From Alishewanella tabrizica (GTDB taxonomy: Bacteria; Pseudomonadota; Gammaproteobacteria; Enterobacterales; Alteromonadaceae): DNA of 64,000 bases. How positions within the stretch are numbered: the stretch's first letter is position 1; each line of letters begins with the position of its first letter. The position numbers and the translations under genes were made by a program. Shown here one piece after another: positions 26,818 through 36,063 of the stretch. The notes under the pieces were generated by a model, which made no database searches, was not told the DNA's origin, and saw only the letters and a list, made by a program, of their open reading frames with translations. The stretch is taken from assembly GCF_014652375.1 (NCBI RefSeq), contig NZ_BMYR01000008.1:1-64000 (forward strand), in the 5' to 3' direction.

Positions 26818-27174
26818 AACGGTCACAACACAAGGTTTAAGATAAACTACAACGATACCGCAGTTCATTATGTGCTTGCTAGGGCTGGATTTAATACTAA
26901 GAAAAAAATCTATTCTGTTGGCACTGCAAAGGGATGTAATTTGTAGATTGCTTGCAGTGTAAAGTTGAGATAACCCCTTTATATGAAGGGCTTTTAGCTA
27001 AAGGACGCTTAAAAGCAGCAACGCATGCCGTTTTAGCGTACACTTGCCAAGTCAGGTCGGTTGCCAAGTAAAAAACCTTATGTGCTTTTACGTTAGCAAC
27101 TAAACTTGCTGTAAATCAAATCCGCAACGACGGATCTTAAGTATTATTAAATGCAACAATGCAGGAGATTCACA
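26818..27174. other. Gene-free interval between DUF819 and HiPIP genes
   Basis: It holds a weak hairpin (CCCTT/AAGGG around 26975-26990) followed by CTTTT, and the short repeat TTGCCAAGT at 27045 and 27060. No coding frame with a good start is seen; promoters for both divergent genes are presumably here, but I cannot assign them. Confidence 0.4.
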
Positions 27175-27465
27175 ATGAATAATATTAATAGACGTAGTTT
27201 TTTTAAGATTTCAGCTGGTGCTGTTATTGGTTTAACTGCAGGTGGTGTAAGTTTACGGGCGATGGCAGCAGAGCCGGTGAAGTTAGACGATCCTTTAGCA
27301 ACCGCCATGAAGTACACCCATAAATCAGAAAAGGAAGGCCAAAATTGTGCTAACTGTAATCTGATCCAAGGCGAAGATGGTCAGGAATGGCGCCCATGCG
27401 CAATTTTCCCGGGCAAATTAGTGGCAGCAGAAGGTTGGTGCCAAGCGTGGGTTAAAAAGATCTAA
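27175..27465 (+). CDS. High-potential iron-sulfur protein (HiPIP)
   Basis: A 96-aa periplasmic electron carrier. The N-terminus has a Tat signal (RRSFFKISAGA) ending near AMAAE, consistent with export of a folded [4Fe-4S] protein. Cys58, Cys61, Cys75 and Cys89 (CANC, RPC, GWC) give the HiPIP ligand pattern. AGGAG supports the ATG; an upstream in-frame ATG is rejected. It is a single-gene unit with a terminator. Its redox partners are not encoded nearby. Confidence 0.9.
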   Translation: MNNINRRSFFKISAGAVIGLTAGGVSLRAMAAEPVKLDDPLATAMKYTHKSEKEGQNCANCNLIQGEDGQEWRPCAIFPGKLVAAEGWCQAWVKKI

Positions 27466-27535
27466 GCGAGTGAACTAGGCAACATGGCAACCCATTTGTC
27501 TTGTTGTGTTTACTATCGCGTAACACCTTACCATA

Positions 27536-27558
27536 AGCCGGCTTGCCGGCTTTTTTTA
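27536..27558 (+). terminator. Intrinsic terminator after HiPIP gene
   Basis: The stem AGCCGGC/GCCGGCT with a TT loop is followed by a run of T residues. Confidence 0.88.
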
Positions 27559-27623
27559 TGCGGTTCGGTTGAACACAAGGTGTGCAGTACAGAGGTGACA
27601 GCCGCTTTTAGTACCAAGTAAGC

Positions 27624-27642
27624 GTGTCATGAAAAAGTCATA
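27624..27642 (+). promoter_or_regulatory. Pho-box candidate upstream of the chemoreceptor gene
   Basis: GTGTCAT and AAGTCAT half-sites start 11 bases apart, separated by GAAA. The Escherichia coli PhoB consensus is two CTGTCAT-like 7-mers with a 4-base A/T spacer. It lies 46 bases before the start codon. Confidence 0.62.
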
Positions 27643-27687
27643 AAGTCTTGCTACTGTGAATCTACACAGGTTTATAGGAGCAGTGGT

Positions 27688-29328
27688 ATGGCCATATCGT
27701 TGACGATTTCAAAACGGGTTGTGTTACTGGGGTTGGTGCCTTTAGTGCTGCTTATTATGGTACTGCTAGCAAGCTTTTGGATGGCAAGTGCGAAAGATCG
27801 ATTATTTAATCAATTATATGATGAACATTTAGCGATACTCACCGACATTATGGTGCCGCAGAAAATTCTACAACAGCAAGGGTTAGCACAACTACAGCAG
27901 TATCGAACAGGTTGGGTTTCTCCCGACGCTACAGTGCAAAATGTAACAGCATTACTCGTTGAAGCAGAGCAACGCTGGGAAAAATTTGTTGCAGCACGTG
28001 TGGCAAAATCTGATGCGGATCAAGCAATATTTCAACAATTAGATACCACTTTCGCCCAAGCAATAAAGCATTATAAAGAATGGCTTACGTATGCAGGAAC
28101 CGATGCGCTCCTTATTCGTATTTTAAACGAGTCTACAATTAGCAATGAAGTTTCGCAAAGAATTACCCCCTTCACTGAGCTAGCCGAACAGTTTATTCAA
28201 CAACAATTAGCCACCGCGGCAACCGTGCGCGATCAGGCTGGTGCATTTACGCAAACCATGGTGCACGTCTACGTTTTTGGTGGTACGGGTTTAGCGTTAT
28301 TAATGATTGTATTGGTTTGGCAAACCCGTCGAGCAGTAAATCAACCTTTGCAAGGATTGTGCGCCTTATTGCACCAGCTAGCGCAACATGCAGATTTGCG
28401 CTTAAGAGCGGATGAACAAGGGCGAGATGAAATTGCTGATGCGGCCAAAGCGCTGAATGTCATGCTGGCACGATTTGCTAGTTTGCTTAAAGATATTGAT
28501 GGCAGTTCAGACTTGCTTGGGCAGCAAGTTATCCATGTACAGCAGGTGAGTGAACAAGTGAATACGGGGGCTAGGCAGCAAGCAAAACAAGCGGATCAGC
28601 TTAGTATGGCCGTTACTGAATTATCTACTGCTTTGCAGCAGGTGGTGGCTGATACACAAGTTGCGTTAAAACGGACGCAAGTTACCCAACAATTATGTAC
28701 ACAAGGCGCAAGCGTGACGAAACAAAATATGCAAAACACGGAACAGCTCGCATTAAAGATGAGTGAGGCCAGTGCCATTATTCGCGATCTGCAACAAGAC
28801 TCAACCAAAATAGCGGGCGTTTTAGAAGTTATTGGTCAGATTTCTGAACAAACAAATTTATTGGCGTTAAATGCTGCTATTGAAGCCGCTCGAGCAGGTG
28901 AAGCGGGGCGGGGGTTTTCGGTTGTAGCAGATGAAGTAAGAACATTATCTGGTAATACTAAAGCCGCTACTGAATCGATTCGACATATGATTACGACCTT
29001 ACAAACACAAGCAAATTATGCTGTAAGTGCTATAACGCTTGCTACAGAACAAACTGGGCAAGGAGTAATACATGCTCGGCACACAGAAGACGTGTTTCAT
29101 AATATTTCGTTGGAAGTACATGAATTAGCCGGGTTGAATAAGCAAATTGCACAAGCAACCGATAGTCAACAGCAGGTTACAAACCGTTTTATTACGGGTA
29201 TCAGTGAGCTGCATGCCGCCAGCCAACAATTGCATGATGGGGCAGCAAGTTCTGCACAGGCCAGTGAACAGTTATCGGCTTTAGCCCAGCAATTGAACGT
29301 GAGTTGTCGTTTGTTTCATATAATTTGA
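27688..29328 (+). CDS. Methyl-accepting chemotaxis protein, Pho-box preceded
   Basis: A 546-aa receptor: first membrane helix (about 10-33), a helical periplasmic domain (about 34-190, four-helix-bundle type), second helix (about 192-211), HAMP (about 212-265) and a C-terminal signalling domain with the tip motif [18 protein letters not shown]. No C-terminal CheR/CheB pentapeptide is seen. A Pho-box candidate precedes it and pstS follows, so a role in taxis during phosphate starvation is inferred. The ligand is unknown; it could sense PstS-bound Pi or another signal. Confidence 0.9.
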   Translation: MAISLTISKRVVLLGLVPLVLLIMVLLASFWMASAKDRLFNQLYDEHLAILTDIMVPQKILQQQGLAQLQQYRTGWVSPDATVQNVTALLVEAEQRWEKFVAARVAKSDADQAIFQQLDTTFAQAIKHYKEWLTYAGTDALLIRILNESTISNEVSQRITPFTELAEQFIQQQLATAATVRDQAGAFTQTMVHVYVFGGTGLALLMIVLVWQTRRAVNQPLQGLCALLHQLAQHADLRLRADEQGRDEIADAAKALNVMLARFASLLKDIDGSSDLLGQQVIHVQQVSEQVNTGARQQAKQADQLSMAVTELSTALQQVVADTQVALKRTQVTQQLCTQGASVTKQNMQNTEQLALKMSEASAIIRDLQQDSTKIAGVLEVIGQISEQTNLLALNAAIEAARAGEAGRGFSVVADEVRTLSGNTKAATESIRHMITTLQTQANYAVSAITLATEQTGQGVIHARHTEDVFHNISLEVHELAGLNKQIAQATDSQQQVTNRFITGISELHAASQQLHDGAASSAQASEQLSALAQQLNVSCRLFHII

Positions 29329-29399
29329 CGCTATACGTTAACGCTGCTGATATTAAATTACCGTCTGTCATATTATTGAAATATAAGTTTGGCAAACTA

Positions 29400-29418
29400 G
29401 TGTCATAAAATGTACATC
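29400..29418 (+). promoter_or_regulatory. Pho box upstream of pstS
   Basis: GTGTCAT and TGTACAT half-sites lie 11 bases apart with an AAAA spacer, 44 bases before the pstS start. Another half-site, CTGTCAT, is at 29365-29371. Confidence 0.7.
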
Positions 29419-29461
29419 TCATTCAAACGTTAGAAAGACTACTCTTCAGAGGAACGAAAAT

Positions 29462-30490
29462 ATGAATATGAAAACTTTTGCTAAACTCGCCCTGGTTTCA
29501 GCCGTTTCACTTAGTTTTGCTGTAACAGCGCAAGCAACGCGCGATACCATTCAAATCGCCGGTTCTTCTACCGTGTTACCGTTCTCTTCTATTGCTGCTG
29601 AAGAATTTGGTAATAACTTTGCACAGTTTAAAACCCCGGTTGTGGGCTCTGGTGGTTCTGGTGGCGGTTTACGTCAGTTTTGTCAAGGTGTAGGCACCAA
29701 CACTATCGATATTGCTAACTCATCACGTGCTATTCGCCCAGCAGAACTTGAAGCTTGTAAGGCCAACGGTGTTAATCAGGTTGTTGAAGTTAAAATTGGT
29801 TATGACGGTATTGTGTTTGCGTCACGTGTTGATGCAGGTACCTTTGCTTTACAACCGGTACATGTATTTTTAGCGCAAGCGGCCAAAGTACCTCAAAATG
29901 GAAAGATGGTTGATAACCCTTATAAGCGTTGGTCAGAGATCGACAAATCATTACCTGACCAAGCAATTTTGTTAGCGATCCCAGGTTCAAATCACGGTAC
30001 TCGTGAAGTTTATGAAGAGAAAGTAATTATTGATGGCTGTAAAACACTGCCAGAAGTACAAGCAATGAGCTCAGATGTACAAAACCAATTCTGTTTAGCC
30101 ATGCGTACCGATGGTAGCGTAGTTGAAATTGCAGGTGATTACACTGAGACCTTAGCTCGTCTTCAAGCACAAAAAGATGCTGTTGGCGTATTTGGTTTAA
30201 GTTTCTACGAATCAAACCGTGATCGTATCAAAGTAGCTACTGTAGGTGGTGTCGTGCCAACAGTTGATAATATTATTGCTGGTACTTACCCGGTAGCTCG
30301 CCCTCTGTTCTTTTATGTTAAAGGTGAACATATTGGCGTGATCCCAGGTTTACAGCAATTTGCAGAATATTTTATTTCTGATGCTACCTCAGGCGAAGGC
30401 AGCCCATTAGAAGCAGCAGGTTTAATTCCGTTATCTGATGATGAGCGCGCTGAGGTATTAGCGACGATTCGTAGCAAAAAAGTACTGTAA
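29462..30490 (+). CDS. pstS: Phosphate ABC transporter substrate-binding protein PstS (first system)
   Basis: A 342-aa periplasmic Pi-binding protein with a signal peptide (residues 1-24). The Pi-binding features IAGSSTVLPF and VGSGGSGGG are present, and ANSSRA follows. GAGGA lies 8 bases before the ATG; a second in-frame ATG two codons later is possible. A Pho box precedes it, and a hairpin separates it from pstC, which commonly lets more PstS than permease be made. Confidence 0.94.
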   Translation: MNMKTFAKLALVSAVSLSFAVTAQATRDTIQIAGSSTVLPFSSIAAEEFGNNFAQFKTPVVGSGGSGGGLRQFCQGVGTNTIDIANSSRAIRPAELEACKANGVNQVVEVKIGYDGIVFASRVDAGTFALQPVHVFLAQAAKVPQNGKMVDNPYKRWSEIDKSLPDQAILLAIPGSNHGTREVYEEKVIIDGCKTLPEVQAMSSDVQNQFCLAMRTDGSVVEIAGDYTETLARLQAQKDAVGVFGLSFYESNRDRIKVATVGGVVPTVDNIIAGTYPVARPLFFYVKGEHIGVIPGLQQFAEYFISDATSGEGSPLEAAGLIPLSDDERAEVLATIRSKKVL

Positions 30491-30507
30491 TACGCTTTAA
30501 TACATCT

Positions 30508-30530
30508 AAGCCACCTTTGGGTGGCTTTAT
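30508..30530 (+). terminator. Attenuator-like hairpin between pstS and pstC
   Basis: The stem AAGCCACC/GGTGGCTT with a TTTG loop is followed by only TAT. A weak terminator would give pstS excess over pstC. Confidence 0.65.
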
Positions 30531-30538
30531 GCATTTGT

Positions 30539-30571
30539 GACAATGACTTTTCATTGTCATAAAACTGCAAT
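30539..30571 (+). promoter_or_regulatory. Pho-box candidate and inverted repeat upstream of pstC
   Basis: TTGTCAT (30554-30560) and CTGCAAT (30565-30571) are 11 bases apart with an AAAA spacer. The first half-site is also the right arm of a GACAATGA/TCATTGTC inverted repeat. This suggests a separate Pho-controlled promoter for pstCAB. Confidence 0.62.
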
Positions 30572-30628
30572 CTTTAGACTTTATGCTATACCTATATTTT
30601 TTGATCTCTGTTCAGTAGCGGAGTACTG

Positions 30629-32023
30629 ATGAACAATCTTTCTTTAATTTTGATGTTGCTGGTGCTAATGGCAATTGCCTACCAATTTGGTATGACACGA
30701 AGCCGTAGTATTGCTGGTGGCAACAACAGTTCCAGCATGCATTCACGACCACATCATTACGGTATGATGGTTGGGCTTTGGGCGGTATTGCCGCCACTTG
30801 CCGTGATGTTAGTGTGGAATTGGCTTGCTCCAAGTGTTATTGACGGTATGGTTATTGCCAGTATTCCGGCTGAATTTAAACCAGAATTAGAGCAAGCCGC
30901 TATTGTAATGCGCCGGATCAGTAACTTAGCAGCGAACTTTGGTATTGTGGCGGAAGCAGCTGATTGGGAGCTCAATGCTGCGAGTTATCTTACTGGATTA
31001 AAGCAACAAAGTGCCTTAATGCTTACCGCGTTAATGTTTGTGGTAGCCTCGTTGGGTTTGTTACTGAGTTTTAGAAAGATCCAGCCTTCGTTACGCGCAA
31101 GACATCAAGTAGAGCGCGTTACTATGGGCTTGTTATTGCTTTGTTCTACAGTTGCTATCTTGACCACCGTCGGTATTGTGTTATCGATGGTGGGGGAAAC
31201 GCTGAAATTTTTTACCTTTGTTAAACCCTCTGAGTTCTTTTTTGGCACAACCTGGAACCCACGATTTTCTACTGCAGGCGTAGCTGATGGTTCGCTAACC
31301 GGTAGTCAAGGCAGTTTTGGCTTGTTACCACTGCTTTCTGGGACCATGTTAGTGGCGCTTATTGCCATGATTGTTGCGATACCCTTAGGGTTAATGGTTG
31401 CCATTTATTTAGCAGAGTATGCGCCGAGTAAGGTTCGTAACACGGTAAAGCCAGTTATTGAGATTTTGGCTGGTATCCCGACCATTGTGTATGGTTTTTT
31501 TGCGCTCGTTACGGTGGGACCCTTTTTAAGCGACATCGGCGCGTCCATGGGATTAACTATCCGTGCCACTTCAGCCTTAACGGCAGGTGTGGTTATGGGC
31601 ATTATGATAGTGCCGTTTATTTCCTCTTTGTCTGATGACATATTAACGCAAGTTCCAAAAACGCTTCGTGATGGTTCCTTGGGTTTGGGTGCGACTAAAT
31701 CAGAAACCATTCGTAAAGTGGTGTTGCCAGCGGCATTGCCAGGTATCGTTGGTGCGGTATTGCTCGCGGTTAGCCGCGCCATAGGTGAAACAATGATTGT
31801 GGTGCTAGCAGCGGGTAATAGTCCGTCTGTCACAGCCAACCCGTTTGAAGCAGTTTCAACAGTAACGGTCACCATTGTTAACCAATTAACCGGTGATAAT
31901 GATTTTGCGAGTCCGCAATCTTTAGTGGCTTTTGCCTTGGGGTTAACCTTGTTCGTGATTACCCTGTTATTAAATGTGGTAGCACTAGTTATCGTGCGCA
32001 AGTACCGTGAACAATACGAGTAA
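30629..32023 (+). CDS. pstC: Phosphate ABC transporter permease PstC (first system)
   Basis: A 464-aa inner-membrane permease, longer than the roughly 320-aa enterobacterial PstC because of an N-terminal extension with two extra helices and a loop (about residues 1-150). The core has six helices and the cytoplasmic coupling (EAA-like) loop LGATKSETIRKVVLPAALPG. It pairs with PstA to form the Pi channel. GCGGAG supports the ATG. Its stop is 3 bases before pstA. Confidence 0.93.
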   Translation: MNNLSLILMLLVLMAIAYQFGMTRSRSIAGGNNSSSMHSRPHHYGMMVGLWAVLPPLAVMLVWNWLAPSVIDGMVIASIPAEFKPELEQAAIVMRRISNLAANFGIVAEAADWELNAASYLTGLKQQSALMLTALMFVVASLGLLLSFRKIQPSLRARHQVERVTMGLLLLCSTVAILTTVGIVLSMVGETLKFFTFVKPSEFFFGTTWNPRFSTAGVADGSLTGSQGSFGLLPLLSGTMLVALIAMIVAIPLGLMVAIYLAEYAPSKVRNTVKPVIEILAGIPTIVYGFFALVTVGPFLSDIGASMGLTIRATSALTAGVVMGIMIVPFISSLSDDILTQVPKTLRDGSLGLGATKSETIRKVVLPAALPGIVGAVLLAVSRAIGETMIVVLAAGNSPSVTANPFEAVSTVTVTIVNQLTGDNDFASPQSLVAFALGLTLFVITLLLNVVALVIVRKYREQYE

Positions 32024-32026
32024 TAA

Positions 32027-33400
32027 ATGATGACGACTGAAGTAAAAAATCTTAAAGGTTCAAGCCTTGCCAGAAGTAAGGTGCAACAACAGGTCATTAA
32101 TTCGTTGCAAAAGCGTCATCGCCAAGAAAAGCTATTTCGCGGTGCCGGCGTGACAGCGGTAGCGATTAGCTTATTGCTAGTGGTATTGCTGTTCGTGAAT
32201 ATTTTTTCTAAAGGTTTGCCTGCGTTTTGGCAACATGCGATCAAGGTCGATATCTATTTTGATCCGGCGGTGGTACAAATTGCAGAAAAACCGGTGCAAC
32301 AGGCCGATGAGAGCGATAATGATTTTCGGCAACGTGATTTAGAGTGGCGTTCGTCGGTAGGGATGATTAACTTTAATCGGCTGATTTTAGACGGTTTAAA
32401 TAAAGTGATCCCCGATGGTCAAGCACATCGTCGCGATTTACAGCGCGTCGTCACATCAGGTGAGCGTTTTGCGATTCGTGATATGGTAATCAATGATCCC
32501 AGTGTTATTGGTACTACCAAATCATTATATTTGTTAACCGATGCCAATATTGATGTTTGGTTAAAAGGTAATATTGATCGCTCACTGAGTGATGCACAAC
32601 AGCAATTAAGTCCTAAAATGCGCGAGTGGGTAGAGAGCTTAAAAGCACAAGGGATTATCCAAAACCGGTTTAGTTTTGCCTTGTTTATGAACCCCGATTC
32701 ACGCAGTTCTTTAGCTTCAGCAGGTTTAGCAGGTGCATTTATGGGCTCGCTGTACATGATGTTAGTGGTGATTGTATTGGCGATTCCGATGGGCGTGGCA
32801 GCGGCTATTTATTTGGAGGAGTTTGCGCCTAAAAATAAATTAACCGATTTGGTTGAAGTTAACATTAACAACTTAGCGGCAGTTCCATCAATTGTGTTTG
32901 GTTTATTGGGCGCATCCATCTTTATTGGTTGGTTTAATTTACCCATGTCTGCACCGGTGGTTGGGGGATTAGTATTAACATTAATGACGTTACCCACGGT
33001 GATCATTGCCACCCGTTCAACGTTAAAAGCCATTCCGCCTTCTATTCGTCAAGCGGCGTTAGGGTTGGGGGCATCAAAAAGCCAAGCGGTTTTCCATCAT
33101 GTATTACCCTTGGCTATCCCAGGTATTTTAACGGGGTCTATTATTGGTGTGGCGCAAGCGTTAGGCGAATCAGCGCCATTGTTACTGATTGGAATGAAAT
33201 CATTTGTCGCGTCGGTGCCAACCAGCGCCATGGAACAATCGACTGCTTTACCGGTGCAAATATATTTGTGGCAAGGTAATGAGTTACGTAACTTCTTTGA
33301 AGCAAGAACGTCGGCGGCAATTATTGTGTTGTTAGCGTTAATGTTGTCATTGAACAGTTTAGCCATTTGGCTACGTAAACGGTATGAAGTGCGCTGGTAA
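32027..33400 (+). CDS. pstA: Phosphate ABC transporter permease PstA (first system)
   Basis: A 457-aa permease with one N-terminal helix (about 43-65), a periplasmic loop of about 160 residues, then the conserved transmembrane core. The coupling loop reads LGASKSQAVFHHVLPLAIPG. It starts 3 bases after pstC with tandem ATGs (32027 and 32030). It forms the permease dimer with PstC and is powered by PstB. Confidence 0.93.
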   Translation: MMTTEVKNLKGSSLARSKVQQQVINSLQKRHRQEKLFRGAGVTAVAISLLLVVLLFVNIFSKGLPAFWQHAIKVDIYFDPAVVQIAEKPVQQADESDNDFRQRDLEWRSSVGMINFNRLILDGLNKVIPDGQAHRRDLQRVVTSGERFAIRDMVINDPSVIGTTKSLYLLTDANIDVWLKGNIDRSLSDAQQQLSPKMREWVESLKAQGIIQNRFSFALFMNPDSRSSLASAGLAGAFMGSLYMMLVVIVLAIPMGVAAAIYLEEFAPKNKLTDLVEVNINNLAAVPSIVFGLLGASIFIGWFNLPMSAPVVGGLVLTLMTLPTVIIATRSTLKAIPPSIRQAALGLGASKSQAVFHHVLPLAIPGILTGSIIGVAQALGESAPLLLIGMKSFVASVPTSAMEQSTALPVQIYLWQGNELRNFFEARTSAAIIVLLALMLSLNSLAIWLRKRYEVRW

Positions 33401-33448
33401 ATTGCCTTGGCTGGCACCCCTTATCTAAGCAGATTACAGGATATAACA

Positions 33449-34237
33449 ATGAGTGAAAGTGTAGCAGTAAACAATGCGGCCAAGGTAAAAATGACCGCGC
33501 GCGATGTAAAAGTATTCTATGGCGATAACCAAGCTATCCATGGTATTGATATGGATATTATTGAAAATGAAGTTATCGCCTTCATAGGGCCATCTGGGTG
33601 TGGTAAATCGACCTTTTTGCGTTGTTTAAATCGGATGAATGACACCATAGATATTTGCCGGGTAACAGGTGAAATTGCGTTAGATGGTCAGAATATTTAT
33701 CATCCATCATTAGATGTGGTGCAATTACGTGCTCAAGTGGGCATGGTATTTCAAAAGCCAAACCCTTTTCCAAAATCGATTTATGAAAATATTGCCTATG
33801 GTCCTAAATTGCATGGCTTAGCCAGTAAAAAATCTGACTTAGATGATATTGTTGAATCAAGCTTACGCCGTGCCGGTTTATGGAACGAGGTAAAAGATCG
33901 TTTAAGCCAACCTGGCACAGGGTTGTCGGGTGGTCAACAGCAGCGTTTATGTATTGCTCGGTCTATTGCCGTGAGTCCAGAAGTTATTTTAATGGACGAG
34001 CCGTGTTCGGCATTGGATCCTATTGCAACCTCAATTATTGAAGAATTAATTGACGAGTTAAAGCAAAACTTTACCATTGTTATCGTTACGCACAATATGC
34101 AGCAAGCCGCGCGTGTATCAGACAGAACAGCGTTTTTTCATTTAGGTAATTTAATTGAGTTGGGCGTGACCAACGATGTCTTTACGAATCCTAAGCAAAA
34201 GAAAACGGAAGATTATATCACCGGTCGCTACGGTTAA
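33449..34237 (+). CDS. pstB: Phosphate ABC transporter ATPase PstB (first system)
   Basis: A 262-aa ATP-binding subunit with Walker [10 protein letters not shown], signature LSGGQQQRL, Walker [14 protein letters not shown] and a C-terminal [10 protein letters not shown] typical of PstB. It energises Pi uptake and takes part in PhoR signalling with PhoU. The start at MSESVAV is preferred; the 14 upstream in-frame codons overlap the intergenic region. It ends the first pst operon. Confidence 0.95.
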   Translation: MSESVAVNNAAKVKMTARDVKVFYGDNQAIHGIDMDIIENEVIAFIGPSGCGKSTFLRCLNRMNDTIDICRVTGEIALDGQNIYHPSLDVVQLRAQVGMVFQKPNPFPKSIYENIAYGPKLHGLASKKSDLDDIVESSLRRAGLWNEVKDRLSQPGTGLSGGQQQRLCIARSIAVSPEVILMDEPCSALDPIATSIIEELIDELKQNFTIVIVTHNMQQAARVSDRTAFFHLGNLIELGVTNDVFTNPKQKKTEDYITGRYG

Positions 34238-34283
34238 TTTAGCGCTAGCGAGTCTGCTGCAGGAAAAAACTTACTAGAGGTAA

Positions 34284-34313
34284 CAAAAAAAGAGCGATTT
34301 TCGCTCTTTTTTA
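34284..34313 (+). terminator. Intrinsic terminator after pstB
   Basis: The stem AAAAAAGAGCGA pairs with TCGCTCTTTTTT around a TTT-type loop, ending in a T-run. Confidence 0.9.
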
Positions 34314-34328
34314 TTATTAATTTTCCGG

Positions 34329-34347
34329 CTGTCATAAAATTATCATA
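34329..34347 (+). promoter_or_regulatory. Pho box upstream of the porin gene
   Basis: CTGTCAT and TTATCAT half-sites lie 11 bases apart with an AAAA spacer. The first half-site matches the consensus exactly. It lies 88 bases before the porin start. Confidence 0.75.
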
Positions 34348-34434
34348 AAAAAGAAATAAAATTGCCATCACTCAAGATGAGATTAAATCACTTACTACGC
34401 AATCACTTTTATTTTAACCATGTGGAGAAGATCA

Positions 34435-35469
34435 ATGAATACCATCAAGTTAAGTCTAGTTGCTGCTGCGCTTAGCACTGTTTTTTTACCTGCTCTGGCT
34501 GCTGATGTCGAGATTTATGGTCGTGCCCATTTATCGCTTGATTCGCTTGATAATGGCGTTGACAGTGGTACCAATGTGTCTAGTAATTCCAGCCGTTTGG
34601 GGTTTCGTGCTAAAACTGAGCTTGACGGTGGGTTAGAGGCGTTTGCACAGATTGAACAAAATATTCGTTTTGATGAAGGTGCGGGCAGTTGGGCCTCCCG
34701 TGATTCGTTTGTTGGGATCCGAGGTGATTTTGGTACTGTTCGCTTGGGCCAGTTTGACACGCCGTTAAAGTCGATACGGGGCAAAGTTGATATGTTCGGC
34801 GATCGTGTGGGTGACATTCGTAACTTGACTCGCACATCAACGGCAGGGAATACCAATGCCAATATTGGTAATGTATTTGACGAGCGTTTCAAAAATGGTG
34901 TGCATTATCAAACGCCTAAGTTCGGGAATTTTGTATTCGATATCCACTACACCCCACATAATACTGAAGGTGCAACCGTGGACAATGTTCGCGAATCTTA
35001 TAGTATGGCGTTAAGCTATGAAGTGTCAGGGTTTTATGCAGCCATTGCTTATGAGACTTTTGAAGGTCAAAACGATCTTGATCCAAATGCGTTACGTTTA
35101 GGTGCGTACTACGATGTTACGTCTGACTTCCGAGTGTCGGGGATGTTTCAAAGTGCCAGTGATATACCAGGTGGTGATCGTAATGTGTATGGTTTAGGTG
35201 CTAGTTATAAGCTAGGCGATTATATACTGCGTAGCCAATATTATGTTGCGGCAGAGAATGATGTCGCTGATTCTGCTGCATCGATGCTTGTCGTAGGAGC
35301 CGATCGTCGTCTTGGCAAAGATTTAACCTTATATGTGGCCTACGGCATTACTTCAAATGAGGATGCTGCCGCGTTCCGAGTGTCGGCAGGTGGACGTGAT
35401 ACACAAATGGCTGCCATTGCGGGCGAGAATAGCAGTGGGTTATCACTGGGTATCCAATACAATTTCTAA
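34435..35469 (+). CDS. Outer-membrane porin, probably phosphate-starvation induced
   Basis: A 344-aa protein with a signal peptide (residues 1-22, ending ALAAD) and a beta-barrel with alternating strands. Gram-negative porin signatures include EIYGRAHLSLDSL, SSRLGFRAKTEL, GLEAFAQIEQ and FGTVRLGQFDTP, and it ends SLGIQYNF with a terminal Phe. GGAG precedes the chosen ATG. The Pho box and the position after pst suggest a PhoE-like role in letting phosphate compounds cross the outer membrane; anion preference is inferred, not seen. Confidence 0.88.
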   Translation: MNTIKLSLVAAALSTVFLPALAADVEIYGRAHLSLDSLDNGVDSGTNVSSNSSRLGFRAKTELDGGLEAFAQIEQNIRFDEGAGSWASRDSFVGIRGDFGTVRLGQFDTPLKSIRGKVDMFGDRVGDIRNLTRTSTAGNTNANIGNVFDERFKNGVHYQTPKFGNFVFDIHYTPHNTEGATVDNVRESYSMALSYEVSGFYAAIAYETFEGQNDLDPNALRLGAYYDVTSDFRVSGMFQSASDIPGGDRNVYGLGASYKLGDYILRSQYYVAAENDVADSAASMLVVGADRRLGKDLTLYVAYGITSNEDAAAFRVSAGGRDTQMAAIAGENSSGLSLGIQYNF

Positions 35470-35503
35470 CGCATTTCTACTGCGCGTTTAAATGCCCTCC
35501 CTT

Positions 35504-35536
35504 AATGCCCTGTGAGTATGCTTGCAGGGCATTTTT
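35504..35536 (+). terminator. Intrinsic terminator after the porin gene
   Basis: The stem AATGCCCTG/CAGGGCATT with an AT-containing loop is followed by TTTTC. Confidence 0.85.
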
Positions 35537-35689
35537 CATTTTTGCTCACCATTTTTGTTCACATGACATCTGCACCATTAAAAATTTCTTTGTGATGCGT
35601 GAGAAATTCTGCAAAAAAATGAAATTATTTAAAGGATGAAATTTAATTTATTTAAAAATCAATAATTTGTGTTTTTTTCTGCCTGCCAG

Positions 35690-35708
35690 CATTCATCAAA
35701 CTGTAATA
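35690..35708 (+). promoter_or_regulatory. Pho-box candidate upstream of the small lipoprotein
   Basis: ATTCATC-type and CTGTAAT half-sites are 11 bases apart. Aligned with CTGTCATAAAACTGTCATA I count 15 of 19 matches. It lies 69 bases before the start codon, in an AT-rich stretch (35537-35776) with no other gene. Confidence 0.58.
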
Positions 35709-35776
35709 AAAATGTGCTAGACAAGCCGTGACTTGCTGTCTATAGTTTCATCATCCACCAAGACGAGGGCAGGCAG

Positions 35777-35980
35777 ATGAATAAAAAAACCTTAACGATT
35801 GTTGCAGTCGCCGCCGCTATGGCAATTACCGGTTGTTCGACTATTACTTCGCAACAATACAGTTACCAATTAGATGAAGAGCGTATGAAGAGTGAACCCG
35901 CTTTAACGCGTACGTCAGCTCACACTGGGCATGTAGTGTGGGTAAATCCCCCACAAAAGCGCGTTAAAGTAGAGAATTAG
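35777..35980 (+). CDS. Small lipoprotein of unknown function, Pho-box preceded
   Basis: A 67-aa protein with a lipoprotein signal peptide (residues 1-19) and lipobox ITGC, so the mature N-terminus would be a lipidated Cys20. The mature part is only 48 residues and carries a C-terminal VVWVNPPQKRVKV motif that may be a beta-hairpin. No family is recognised with confidence. Monocistronic, between a Pho-box-like site and a terminator. Confidence 0.78.
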   Translation: MNKKTLTIVAVAAAMAITGCSTITSQQYSYQLDEERMKSEPALTRTSAHTGHVVWVNPPQKRVKVEN

Positions 35981-35989
35981 TAATAAAAT

Positions 35990-36018
35990 AGGCCCGCGTT
36001 GCGGGCCTAGTGTTTTTT
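35990..36018. terminator. Terminator between the small lipoprotein and the TonB receptor gene
   Basis: The stem AGGCCCGC/GCGGGCCT with a GTT loop is followed by AGTGTTTTTT. It can serve the lipoprotein gene on the + strand; the facing receptor gene ends 46 bases further on. Confidence 0.82.
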
Positions 36019-36063
36019 GTTTGATAACGTAAAGTATTAATGGTTTCTTATTGACATACGTTA

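Noticed and set aside
29365-29386. Second full Pho box upstream of pstS
   Set aside because: Only one half-site (CTGTCAT) is good; the sequence 11 bases on does not resemble the second half.
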